Assembly: GCF_009730915.1 (NCBI RefSeq)
Contig: NC_052475.1
Coordinates: 28,519,016-28,583,015, forward strand
Source: Dioscorea cayenensis subsp. rotundata
Taxonomy: Eukaryota; Streptophyta; Magnoliopsida; Dioscoreales; Dioscoreaceae
Direction of reading: 5' to 3'
DNA: 64,000 nucleotides
Shown here: piece after piece, positions 38,201-50,300 of the stretch
Numbering within the stretch: position 1 is the first letter of the stretch
How the letters are laid out: each line of letters opens with the position of its first letter
Position numbers and translations under genes: made by a program
Notes under the pieces: model-generated
Databases searched by the model: none
What the model was told of the DNA's origin: nothing
What the model saw: the letters and a program-made list of their open reading frames with translations, nothing else

Positions 38201-40275
38201 GGTGTTGATGTGTGGTGGTCCAGTGGACGTTACATTCGCAAAGCTTGACGATAAAATTGGAGCCATATTATGGATCGGTTATCCTGGTGAAGCTGGAGGA
38301 TTAGCAATGGCAGAAATTCTTTTTGGAGAACACAATCCTGGTAATATCACTAGCTTTGTCTGACAATTTTCAAGCTAGATTTCTGTTCCTGCATTAAGAA
38401 ATTTCACCGTAAGCAATCAATACTAACCATGAATAATATGGCTAGCATTGGAAGTTTGATTAATTAAACGACAACAAAAACAATACATTAAAGATAGTAA
38501 AATGGCAGTTATGAAAATAAGCTCATGAATTGAAGGTCTGGCTGCTATGTCNNNNNNNNNNNNNNNNNNNNNNNNNNNNNNNNNNNNNNNNNNNNNNNNN
38601 NNNNNNNNNNNNNNNNNNNNNNNNNNNNNNNNNNNNNNNNNNNNNNNNNNNNNNNNNNNNNNNNNNNNNNNNNNNNNNNNNNNNNNNNNNNNNNNNNNNN
38701 NNNNNNNNNNNNNNNNNNNNNNNNNNNNNNNNNNNNNNNNNNNNNNNNNNNNNNNNNNNNNNNNNNNNNNNNNNNNNNNNNNNNNNNNNNNNNNNNNNNN
38801 NNNNNNNNNNNNNNNNNNNNNNNNNNNNNNNNNNNNNNNNNNNNNNNNNNNNNNNNNNNNNNNNNNNNNNNNNNNNNNNNNNNNNNNNNNNNNNNNNNNN
38901 NNNNNNNNNNNNNNNNNNNNNNNNNNNNNNNNNNNNNNNNNNNNNNNNNNNNNNNNNNNNNNNNNNNNNNNNNNNNNNNNNNNNNNNNNNNNNNNNNNNN
39001 NNNNNNNNNNNNNNNNNNNNNNNNNNNNNNNNNNNNNNNNNNNNNNNNNNNNNNNNNNNNNNNNNNNNNNNNNNNNNNNNNNNNNNNNNNNNNNNNNNNN
39101 NNNNNNNNNNNNNNNNNNNNNNNNNNNNNNNNNNNNNNNNNNNNNNNNNNNNNNNNNNNNNNNNNNNNNNNNNNNNNNNNNNNNNNNNNNNNNNNNNNNN
39201 NNNNNNNNNNNNNNNNNNNNNNNNNNNNNNNNNNNNNNNNNNNNNNNNNNNNNNNNNNNNNNNNNNNNNNNNNNNNNNNNNNNNNNNNNNNNNNNNNNNN
39301 NNNNNNNNNNNNNNNNNNNNNNNNNNNNNNNNNNNNNNNNNNNNNNNNNNNNNNNNNNNNNNNNNNNNNNNNNNNNNNNNNNNNNNNNNNNNNNNNNNNN
39401 NNNNNNNNNNNNNNNNNNNNNNNNNNNNNNNNNNNNNNNNNNNNNNNNNNNNNNNNNNNNNNNNNNNNNNNNNNNNNNNNNNNNNNNNNNNNNNNNNNNN
39501 NNNNNNNNNNNNNNNNNNNNNNNNNNNNNNNNNNNNNNNNNNNNNNNNNNNATATGTTCAGAAACCATAAAGTGATGCTATGCTTTAAGCTGGATTCAGT
39601 CCTTGCTCATGATTCATGACTTTGTTATACCATTCTAGGCCTTCTGTTTTAAGCAAAAACTTCATTGGCTTTGCTGCTTTTACAGGTGGGAGATTACCTG
39701 TTACTTGGTATCCTCAGGAATTCACCAAGGTGCCAATGACCGATATGAGGATGAGGGCAGACCCAGCCACAGGATACCCAGGGCGCACCTATAGGTTCTA
39801 CACTGGCACACCAGTTTTCAAGTTTGGTTTTGGCCTGAGCTACTCCAAATTCTCTTATGAGTTTGTATCTGTTGCTACCGAAGGCTCTGTTTACTTGAAC
39901 AAATCTGTTAATCTCCTTGACCTCAAGAAAACCAGTGGTAATAGTTATGACACTATGAAGATCGGTTCTAAAGCTTGCAAAAATCTAAAATTCTCTGCCG
40001 TGGTTGGAGTTAAGAATCATGGACCTATGGCTGGAAGGCATCCTGTGATGCTATTCAAGCGTTCATCTAGTACCTTGCAGGGAAGACCAATGGAGCAATT
40101 GATCAGGTTCAAGAGTGTGCAGCTGGATGCTGGCGAAGAAGCTAATGTTGAGTTCATTATGAATCCCTGTAAGCATCTTGGTAGAACTGAAGTGGATGGT
40201 GCTAAAGTTCTAGATGAAGGGTCTCACTTCCTGGTGGTGGGAGAAAAGGAGTATGAGTTAAGCATCATAGCTTAA
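35281..40275 (+). CDS. GH3 beta-D-xylosidase/alpha-L-arabinofuranosidase, six exons, four frameshifts
   Basis: Secreted glycosidase that trims xylose or arabinose from wall polymers. Exons: 35281-35690, 35779-36100, 36493-36662, 37211-37308, 37575-38340 and 39686-40275, with good GT-AG borders. A hydrophobic signal peptide ([20 protein letters not shown]) precedes the mature start. Family landmarks are [36 protein letters not shown] (catalytic nucleophile Asp in SDC, near residue 305), [21 protein letters not shown] and the C-terminal fibronectin-III-like domain. Exons sum to 2356 bp, exactly four more than 784 codons. Four single extra bases break the frame near 35535, 35576-35578 (AAA), 35899-35901 (GGG) and 37856-37858 (GGG). 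With them the gene cannot make a full protein as written. No nonsense substitution or splice defect was seen. The N gap is inside intron 5, so coding sequence is complete. Xylose versus arabinose preference cannot be told. Confidence 0.88.
38552..39551. other. Assembly gap of exactly 1000 N
   Basis: A run of 1000 N lies in the last intron of the GH3 gene (38341-39685). The round length suggests a nominal scaffold gap, so the true distance is unknown. The flanking exons join in frame (G + GT making Gly in HNPGGRLPV), so no coding exon need be missing. Confidence 0.98.
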
Positions 40276-40559
40276 CTCTATTAAGGGTCAGCTTTAAAGG
40301 ATTCATGGATGGAGTTCACAGAGAAATAAAGATGGGACTTCATTCATACAGATTGTTCTTTTTCAAAGCATCTAATATATTGACAAAGCATAAAATGGCA
40401 ATATGTCCATGAAGTGTTCTATGATGTCATTTTAAGAAAATGCTTCTTCTTTTGTCTTTTGCAAAGTAGCAGTAAGTTGGATAGTTTTGCAAATCAATGT
40501 GTGAATGGATCTACAAACTACCCAGAAACAAGCTGACCAACTGATTTCTGCTAACACAC

Positions 40560-41256
40560 CGATCTATATATCTACATTTCACCTGAGTCATTGACAAGTT
40601 GAGGATGTGCAGTAATGAGATCTTGATATGAGAAGGAAGGTTTCCATACTGAACGTGAGACTCTAATTGAATTATAACAAAATATAATCAGATAAATGTA
40701 TGCATAATATATAGATTAAATTTGCACAGTTTAACATATCCAAAGCTGCAACAAGCAGATAAAAATCATCCAAATATAAAATACAGCTTCATAAAAACAA
40801 CAATTACCTGCCAGCTCCATGATATTTACGGACAACCTCACAACTGAAGTATACCATAGATTGAACAATGTAAACAATATACAGTAGATGATTGCTATCC
40901 AAAATTTAAAATATGCAATAAACGAATTTTGAGTTTGAGTAACAACAAAAGGTAAGCAATGGCACCTATTAGAGGAGAATGCTTAGCAGCTAGTATAGGC
41001 ACTTTGCCTTCAGCTTGTGCTTTTAATTCAGAGGCTTCTGGGTTCTTTGTTAGTTCTGCTGCATACACCAAGTCACTTCAGCTTTTTAAATGAAATTATA
41101 AATTATTTACAGTGAAATCAGAAGTATAATTATGCGGTATACTCTAACATTCTTTGCAAAAGTATAGCAGCAGCATCAATCAGAGCATTCTCATACCATG
41201 CATTCTTAATGATCCTCACATTTTCATTGCAGGATAGCCTGGTCCCTGGTGTGGAG
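40560..41256 (-). other. Unrecognised exon-like blocks, possible partial gene
   Basis: On the minus strand four blocks look coding and are bordered by AG and GT. Block A is at about 41256-41138 (TRLSCNENVRIIKNAWYENA, continuing LIDAAAILLQRM). Block B is 41058-40966 (AELTKNPEASELKAQAEGKV, continuing PILAAKHSPLI). Block C is 40843-40808. Block D is about 40649-40576 (WKPSFSYQDLITAHPQLVND, then SGEM and a stop). B to C to D can be joined in phase. I cannot name the family. Upstream exons are not visible because the PPR gene on the same strand ends at 41279, 23 bp before block A. This may be the 3' end of a gene with the PPR gene in an intron, a truncated relic, or chance. The blocks converge on the GH3 gene. 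Confidence 0.35.
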
Positions 41257-41278
41257 TTATCAATGTATATTATCAGAT

Positions 41279-42784
41279 CTATAAAACAACAAGGTTCCCC
41301 TCATCCTCCATTTGATTGTGTAGTTCAATCAAGCTAAAACCTGGTTTCTTTTGAATCCAACCTTCCATCATTTCCCTAATCCTCCGAGCATCATTCCACA
41401 TCCCCTTCGATGCGTAAATATTTGCAAGAAGAACATAATCCCCACAATGATGTGTTCCAAGCTCGAGCAAATTCCTAACTGCAACCTCAGCTAATTTAAC
41501 ATCTAGATTTAATCTGCATGCGCTGAGCAGTGCCCTCCAAACAACAGCATTTGCTCGAACGTCCATTGAATATATGAACTCAAGGGATTCCTTAAGACGG
41601 CCAGCTCTGCCAAAAAGATCAATCATGCAACCGTAATGCTCAATTCTGGGAACAATGCTGTATTCTTTTATCATAGAATAAAAATATTGCAACCCTTGTT
41701 CTACCAATCCAGCATGGCTGCAAGCACATAGGACACCCACAAAGGTCACTCCATCAGGCCTCACACCATACCTCTGCATCAATGAGAACAACTGAAGCGC
41801 ATCTTCTGTTTGCCCATGAATGGCAAGCCCTCCGATCATCGAGGTCCATGCTGTGGCATCCTTCTCGTGCATCAAATCAAAAACCTCTTTCGATTTCGCG
41901 ATGCACCCGCATTTCGAGTACATATCAATCAGTGCAGTCCCTATTTTTACATTAACATCACGAAATCTCTCTTTTATGTATAAATGTATCTTCTTTCCGA
42001 TCTCAAGCTCACCCAAATTAGCACAAGCACTTACCACACAAACTATTGTCAGCTCATCTGGAATCAGCCCTGACATTTCCAAGTCTTTGAAAATTCGAAG
42101 AACATCATAGTAGCAGCCATTGTGGACATGCCCTCCAATGAGTGCATTCCAAACACCAACATCCTTAATCCGCATTTCATCAAACACCTTGAGGCTGAAC
42201 TCCAAGCACCCACATTTGGCATACATGTCTATAAGACAAGTCCCTACAAAAAGCTCTCGTTCAAATTGCATGACGCTTTTCTTCACAAAACCATGAACTT
42301 GCCTCCCCAGAGAAAAATCCTTCGCACCGCCACAAGCTGAGAGGACGCTAATCACAGTCACAGCAGTAGGCGCAACTCCAGCTGACCACATTCGATCAAA
42401 CAGTTTCAAAGCATCATCCAGGAGATCATTCTGGACGTAGCCCGAGAGCATCGCATTCCAAGCAATGACATCAGGGGAGAAGAACAAGCTGAAGAGTTTT
42501 CGAGCGGAGTCGATGTCTCCACATGAAGCGTAGGTGTGCAAGGTGGTATTAGCGACGAAGGCATTGGACAAGGTGTTGGTTTTGACCGTAAGGGCATGGA
42601 TAGTCCTGGCCGAGAAATGGGCACGCGCGCGGCCGCAAGCCTTGAGCGCGGAGGCGTAGGTGAAGGTGTCAGGCCGGGAGGGGGGCGAGCGGAGCATTTG
42701 GACGAACAGGTGGAGGGCATGGGTTGGGGTGGGACTGAGAGAGAGCTTTCTTATGAGAGTGTTCCAACGGATGGCGACGTGCAT
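41279..42784 (-). CDS. PLS-class pentatricopeptide repeat protein, E-type, intronless
   Basis: Single exon, 501 codons, from the ATG at 42784 (MHVAIRWNTLIRKLSL) to TAG at 41279. Repeated PPR units run across most of the length, with typical phrases such as PDTFTYASALKACGR, LIDMYAKCGCLEFSLKVFDE, VWNALIGGHVHNG, IGTALIDMYSKCGC, PDGVTFVGVLCACSHAGLVE and HYGCMIDLFGRAGRLKESLE. After the last repeats an E motif follows (WRALLSACRLNLDVKLAEVA ... YVLLANIYASKGMWNDARRI ... KKPGFSLIEL). There is no DYW deaminase domain, and the protein ends 15 residues after IEL. E-class PLS proteins act in plastids or mitochondria as RNA-editing specificity factors that recruit a deaminase in trans. The RNA target and organelle are not assigned here. 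No frameshift was found in 1.5 kb. Confidence 0.92.
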   Translation of the reverse strand: MHVAIRWNTLIRKLSLSPTPTHALHLFVQMLRSPPSRPDTFTYASALKACGRARAHFSARTIHALTVKTNTLSNAFVANTTLHTYASCGDIDSARKLFSLFFSPDVIAWNAMLSGYVQNDLLDDALKLFDRMWSAGVAPTAVTVISVLSACGGAKDFSLGRQVHGFVKKSVMQFERELFVGTCLIDMYAKCGCLEFSLKVFDEMRIKDVGVWNALIGGHVHNGCYYDVLRIFKDLEMSGLIPDELTIVCVVSACANLGELEIGKKIHLYIKERFRDVNVKIGTALIDMYSKCGCIAKSKEVFDLMHEKDATAWTSMIGGLAIHGQTEDALQLFSLMQRYGVRPDGVTFVGVLCACSHAGLVEQGLQYFYSMIKEYSIVPRIEHYGCMIDLFGRAGRLKESLEFIYSMDVRANAVVWRALLSACRLNLDVKLAEVAVRNLLELGTHHCGDYVLLANIYASKGMWNDARRIREMMEGWIQKKPGFSLIELHNQMEDEGNLVVL

Positions 42785-44338
42785 GGGTAGTAATGGGTAG
42801 TAAGTAGGTCTAGGTTCGCATGGTGAGTCTCAAAATCTTAGTTTTTGGTTTTAGATCCACTAACATAAATATGATTGGAGTGTTGAAATTGTTTGGTTAT
42901 ATGTCAAAATACTATATATCCCATTTTTTATTATAATATTAAAAAATAATCTATAGATTGTTAATTTATGTTCTTTTATAAACATTAGTAGATTACATAG
43001 ATGGCATTTCACTCACATGAAGATCAATCTTCTATTGTCATTCATAACTTACAAATTTATGAATGTGCAATGATCAATTATTTGATCAAAATCTGCAATA
43101 GTTCCACTTTAATATTCACTGTTCAATCTTATTTTGACACTTTCAAAACAAACATTAACAAACAACTAAACATCTTATCTAACCTACATTAACATAAGTA
43201 CAAATGAAAGGTGCTATCTCATGCATGTTTATTATTCTTCTTTTATATATATATATATATATATATATCACTCTCCTATTCATTCTCATTTTTATACATG
43301 TGTGCATATATATAGAAAGGCATGTCCCCTGATGATGTATCTAAATTTAAAATTTAGGAACTCCAAATAATAATAGTTAGATTTTTATTTAATATTATTA
43401 TTCATGTGTATATAATACCTGATAATAGTTAACAATATTCATTATTATCAATATTCGCAATGATTAACGATATCTGATGATATAGCAATTTAATGATACC
43501 ATCAAACGCACCTAGATATTAAAAACTTAAACTCATACCCAGAAAATTTATACTATATATATATCAATTCATCTGCAATTATTTTTACATAATTCTTTTA
43601 ATATTTTTATCTAAACCATTTATAAAATAAACTATTTTTAAACCCATTTATTTTAATTAAAAAATTTTAAAAATTAAATAACATTAAATAATAGAAAAAA
43701 TTTTAATAAACAACCACTATTTAGTATAGTGATATGTTACTAGGATAGTGAATGGGCAGATCTAAGATTGAATTCTTGGGTTGGCAATACTGTATATACA
43801 TTATAGTAAACTATATAATTATTGTAAAACTACTGTAAATTCACTGTTGTGGAAAGATATCATTTCTCTACCTTTCAAGGTTACATGAAAAAAAGATTTA
43901 TTAACTCAATTTAGTTCCCAAAATATCTTCTGGATGTGTATCCTTTGAGGGGTGGCACTTGTTGCCTTTGTAAAAAAACAGCTATCACCCCTACCACAAG
44001 AGAGTCCGTAATCTTTATTTCAAATTTTCTCCCCAGTGCCCAGTCCAAAATTTAGGTTTTAAATATTTGCCTTACACGCATTTATTTATTTATTTTTAAA
44101 ATCTCATTCACAAACAACCCAGGCATGTACAAGTCTCCTAATTCAGGACAAACAAAATCCTATATTGTTTTTTAATCTGTTGTAGATGACTACAGAGCAA
44201 TGTCATTCTGTATATTTTTTTTTTCTCTTGCAGTTAGTTGTAGATGACAATATAGTAACATCATTCTATACAGTATGCCCTTTCCTTTTCTGACAAAATT
44301 TATACAGCAAATGTACCTCTGCTTAACTTCGTCGACAT
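42785..44338. other. Intergenic region between PPR and cyclin-T genes
   Basis: AT-rich, with a TA microsatellite at about 43243-43268. No ORF or RNA gene could be supported. The right end is the 3' flank of the cyclin-T gene. Confidence 0.6.
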
Positions 44339-47300
44339 TCATGGCTGACTTGGCTCTACACCTGTATTCAGTCGCTTGCTAATCCAAAAGAATAATGCCA
44401 TCAATCATTGCCAATGTTCATTCATTCTGATGACACCTTGAAACATACTCCATCCAACTTAAGAAGGAATTTTTTTCTAAACATGAACTCACATCAAGAA
44501 CTACTTACCATACAATGATGTTACTCAAATCGCGCATCTCTTCCACTTGCTGGCAAATATCTGGATAGGAAAAAAAATCTAAAATTTGCAGGAGAAACAA
44601 TAAAATAGTACATCATGATCATTGATGTTTGTCTCACAAAAAACCTCTCAAGAAGTGATACCTGAAAATTGCTGGTAGGTTACATGGAATTCTTCAATCC
44701 ATCCAATGTCAGAATCAGACACGTCCCAATTTTTCAAAATCACAGAGGAAATATGGAGAGCTGCTACAGCAAGATAATGTGGTTCAAACTGCATGTAAAG
44801 TGATGTCTGCAGCCTACATGGTGTAGAAAAGAAAATTAAAGTAAAACTTCCCTCATAGGTATAAAGATGAGAGTAGCAGTCTATCAGATGTTTAGCATAC
44901 CAATCTCTCAGTAAACTCCATGCAGTTGGAGCAAGCCAACTTGCAACATCATCAAATTTTTTTAAGGCACTGACAAGGGTAGGATACGGAAGTGCCACAT
45001 CCAAATCACAGTCGAGTGTGTCAAGAACAAGTAATTCTGCTCGTCTTATGAGTTCCTTCTCCTGTTCAAGCACTTCCTGGTATAAAACAGGATCATCAGA
45101 TTTTGGGAGATAAGCAGAGAAATGCAGTCACTAGTTCAGAGAGATAAGATCAAGCATCAAGACAGAATAAAAACGGCAGTGATTGCAGGTGACAAAATTT
45201 TGGCAGCAATAATTAATATAAAATTGCATCAGAATACCTTATGCTTAATTCTAAGTGCAGCAACTGGATTCTTTTTATGTATCATCACAAATGAAAAATT
45301 AGTGATTTCTTCCAATGAGCGGGGAGTTCCTGTGGTTTTAGTTGCAAGTAGCAAGCAAGCAATAGCTATTGCCTGCAGATAAAATATACTTCCATTAACA
45401 ATCAGATATTCCCCACGACAAAAACATCAAATTCAGGTGTATATTTTCTTATCCCCCTAGTCCACCGTTTTTGCCTTAATTCTAACCAAGGCCATAAAAA
45501 AAACATAACATTTGGATAGGTTTCATTGCCATCACCCAACATTGATGTTCAAAGACATACATATAATTTAAGGCATTGTGCAAAAATGTTAACTTAGAAT
45601 ACTGACTTAATGACAGATTAATAGTAGTAAGAGTTAAATGACATTGCAGGATTTCCTCGAACTTTCAGATGGCCGGCTACTGACAAAGCTGAACCTAAGG
45701 TGTGGATGTAAACAAAAAGGATTTTAAAGGTGTCCGTGTAATTAAAGATTTTCTAAGGGTATATAATATATATGCATGAGAACTACTTTGGATAAGTAAA
45801 TATAAAACAGCTAACGAAATAAAGGAAGACAGGATCAAAGAACTAAATGAACCAAGAAATTTCCCAAACTCCAGGATTAAACGCAAGCATGAATAACAAG
45901 AGTGTATACATGCATGAAAACTAGTTTACACAGATTAATGTACAATAGATAAATAAAACAAGAAATATTCACCAACACCATATTAGAAAGAGAAAAAGGA
46001 AAAACTCACTGGATAGGCAGTCAATCATCCAAAGAGTGCCCAAATAGGAAAGAAGGATAGCAAAAATGTAGTGCTGAACACCATGTCATAAGTGTTGAAA
46101 CTAATGCAGCAAAGCAGGAAAAGAATAACAGGAAACAAGTAATCTGCATTTGGCTATGAATGGGTGATGTGCAAATCATCTAGTTCCACAACCCCACTTC
46201 TAATCTAATAAACTCCAACCATGAATAAATGAAAGTCAATATCTAGATCAAACTAAAGCATATAGCAAAACATCAAGCTTAATAATATGCTACAAGAAAT
46301 AGAAGTAGTCATCGACCATTTCCTCGAAGATAAAAATCAAAATTTTGATCATATTTTGTCACAAAAAAGTTCATGGCAAAATGAACGAAGACAAAGCACT
46401 TTCTGTTTAAGCAGTCAATTTCTTTTTTTCTTTTCTTACTCTTTTTTGTTTTGTTTTGTTTTTCTTTGGTTTTTTTCCCCTCTTTTTGGTCTTTGAGTAG
46501 GAAACATAATTTAGACATTTTCACGAAAAACAGTGCGTTGAAAATGTTAAAATACAATTTGAGCTGTTAAATAACCCCTTATGTTTTACTCCAGTTAATA
46601 CTTGATAATTGTCTCAGTCAACATGACAGGACAGGAACATAACACATGTCATCTCTCTCGAAAAGATCATAATGGAAATACATCGGCTGCAATACAAACC
46701 TCCATATGGCATTAAGAAGATGTAGGTTATTTAACCCTTGAGATTTAACTAGTTCCTTGCAGTCAAATGGAAGTAAAGGCTTAATCAATGTTCTCAGCAA
46801 ATGGAATGTTTGTTTGGTAGTGCTCTAGAGAGCTCTACCTGATTCTGGACATCACCCTTGCTTTCCTCCTCCCTGCTTTTTTAGTAGCTTCCGCCTCCCC
46901 CCTTGCCATGGCAAGCGGGGGCCAACCTCCCCCTCCCCCACAAAAGTCCTGGTCCAAAATAGCTTCTTCTCTAACTCAGTCCTTGGACCACTCTCCTCTC
47001 CATAATGCTCAGCTTCTAAGCAAACTTAAAGCAACTACTACCAGCTTCGTCCGGTTGGACAAGGATGCCATCAGCCGTGGTCGTATGAAGTTCCAGTACG
47101 CTCTATATGGAAAGCTGTTTGGTAAATCCCCCCTTTCGAGCAAGTCAAGACGTCTCTTCTTGCTAAATGGAATAATCTTGGTGAGATTTTCATATCCGAT
47201 CTTCCAAATGGGTTTTTATTGATCAGATGTTCTACTGAACAAGCGATGCATCGACTTCTTCTTGAGGGGACTTGGTCCGTGAATGGGATTATGCTTCAAC

Positions 47301-50300
47301 TGTCTCCATGTAAACCCTTCTTCGAGCCAAGCTTAACTCTGCTGTAATTTGGGTTCAGTTCCACAACTTGCCAATCGAATGTTGGGATGGAGAAACTCTT
47401 GAGACTATTGCTAGCAATTTTGGAAATCTCATTAAAGTGGATGAATTTACATCCACGCTGGCTAGATCTAAATATGCTCAAGTTTGTATTGAAATAGATT
47501 TATCTAAACCTCCCTGCCGTGGATTTTGGATTAGTGACAATTCTCACAAAGTGTTCGTTGTTGTGATGTACGAGCGATTACCGACCTTTTGTTACAATTG
47601 TGAGCTTATCGGTCATGGAAGTAATTCGTGCACTCGATCCTCGTCGTTCGGGGCCAGTGAGATCTCTTTACCCTCTCATGAAGAACGACTGCCGGTAGAG
47701 AGAGCCATCCAAGTCTCGCACGACGCCAATCAACGCAGGGATACTTCAGACCCTATATTCGTCCCTTGCTCTGAGGATAAACTGGAAACAGATTTCGGGC
47801 CTCGGCTTCTGGTGTCCCGCTGGCGTGGCCGTGCCCGGGGTCGTGGCGGTGGTGCAGTTCATGCCACTCATGTGACCCCGCGAACAACAGCCGGTTCAGA
47901 TACCGAATTCACTGAGTCCCGAGGCACCGCCTCTCACAGCTTACGTGGTAGATCCCGGTTCGTTGGGAGAGGGCGGTCCTCCACTATTCATGCTCCTCAC
48001 GCTCCCCCAAGCTCTGATGCCGTAACAACCCCACTCATCCACTCTCCCATTGCAAATCTAGCCGTTAATCAAAGCAACGAGATCATCACCGCCCACATTG
48101 AAAATAACCCCTCAAATCTTGTACAACCTTTATCTGATTCTCCTAATCCCCAGGCTTCTCTTCTGAACGACTCCTCCACTCAAATCATCCCATTTAGCGG
48201 TTCTCGAGACAGTCCATCGCCTAACTTACCCTCTCAAATCACTCCTTCTCACAACCCCTGAGTCGCACAGCTAGACACCTCCTCTCGACCCACTTCCCCT
48301 CGCCCCATCCTTCGAACATCTATTCCAGTTGTCCCCCTTAACACTTCATCTTCTGGACACCTGCATGGTTCTCTTGTAGCAACAGTCTCCTCTGCCCTTA
48401 AATCCAGTGAGATGGAGGAGGATAATGGAGAAAACGATGATTCATCTGAAGAAGAAGACGAAGAGATGCTTGATGAGGAAGACGGGCCCGACGACTCTAT
48501 GACGCTGGTTCAATATCAAGCGGAAATCAGACGAGATGCCCTCATCAAAAAAGGGTCACATACTAATGAGATTTCGCCAAAAAAAGGCAGGGTAAAAACC
48601 GAGAGCTCTTGTACCTGAGAATTCAGTGTTCATCCTGTAGTCTTCCCGTTCACAAGGAAGTTTCTTTCTTTTTCTTTAAATTTGTTTACCATGAATTCAG
48701 CTAAAATTCTCTATTGGAACTGTAGGGGTATCTCCGCTGGGGATACTTCTCGGATTCTCAAACTCATCAAAACGCTTAAGCCTTTCTTGGTTTGTCTTGT
48801 CGAAACTCGCGGCAACTCCGATCGGGTTAATCGTTTTTGTAAGAAAATTCCTAGGCACTGGGAATGGGCTTTTGTTCTCACCGAGGGTTTTTCTGGTGGT
48901 ATTTTCATCCTGTGGAGCTCGTCCATAAGCCAGGTCACTCCTATTGCAGTCTCTCATTGTGCTTTACATGTTGTGGTTTCCACTACGTTTTCTAAACCTT
49001 TTATCATTTCAATAGTTTATAACTCTTCTCGGTGTTTTAATCAACATTTTCTTTGGCATGAACTTTCTAAACTCTCTCACCTTAGACTCCCTTGGCTCAT
49101 CCTGGGAGATTTTAACTCTATTCTTCCCAGGATTGAGCACAAAGGTGGGACTTTCTTTTATTATTGTCGTAAATTACGTTTTTCAATGATTTTATCGATA
49201 GTAATAATCTCGTGGACTTAAAATACATCGGTTCCCCTTACACCTGGTGCAACAATCAACATGGCTCAGCTCGTCGCTGGGCCAGACTTGATCACTGCCT
49301 GGTAAACTTTGAGTGGAACGATATATTTAAGTCATATACTCTTTCTTATCTCAATCGTTCCTTTTCGGATCATTCCCCTCTTTTTCTAACTGTCAACTTT
49401 CTTTCAATTCATAAAAAGAAAATTTTCCGGTTTGAAAACTTTTGGATTGATTATCTAGGCTATCACAATAGTGTCCGTGAAGCCTAGAATTTCTCTCCTC
49501 ATGGTAACCTCATGCATGTGCTCACTCATTTCCTCTCTCGCACTCGTTCTAAACTTAATAACTGGTGTCTCTCTGGTGTTAATAATTTGGATGCCGCCAT
49601 TTCTAAAACTAAAGCTGAGATAGGTAATCTGGAGCTCTCCGATTCTGACCCCAGTGCTCATTCTGTTCTGCCTGAGCTTTATGCCAAACTTACTGCTTTG
49701 CAGCGCCAGAGCAGTTTTGGATGGTGATAAAAATACTAGCTTTTTCCATGCTCTTTTCCGTACTCGTTCTCATTCCAATTTCATTTCTCAGATTGAAGAT
49801 TTTAATTGTAATGTTTTTAGTGATCCCTCAGGCATTGATCAAGCTTTCATGAATTTCTATCAAAGCCTCTGGAACGGCCCTTCCAACACTATGTCAAACA
49901 TAACCGAAGCCCTTCCTCCTGATCTTCCCAGACCCTCAGACTCTGATAGTGCTTAGCTCATTGGGAAAATCACCATGGAGGAAGTTTACCTCACTCTCCT
50001 TGACCTCCTCCCAGGTAAGTCCCCTGGTCCTGATGGCTTCCATGATGAGTTTTACAAATCTGTTTGGCCTATTATCGGTGCTCATCTTTTTGAAGCTATC
50101 CAACATTTTTTTAAAACCTCCTTCATGCCTTCCTCCTGGGGTAAAACTTATATTGCCCTCATCCCTAAAAAAGATAATCCTAAACTTTTCTCTGATTTCC
50201 GTCCGATCTCCTTGTGCAATGTTTTTTTTATAATTATTTCGAAGCTTCTTGCCAATAGATTAAAAAAAGTCATTCCCATTCTTATCGGTCGGGAACAAGT

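Noticed and set aside
38423-39575. Open frames of 342-381 codons on both strands
   Set aside because: They are produced by the 1000-N gap and have no real sequence.
41820-42790. Plus-strand and frame-shifted ORFs across the PPR gene
   Set aside because: Antisense or out-of-frame readings of the intronless PPR coding sequence.
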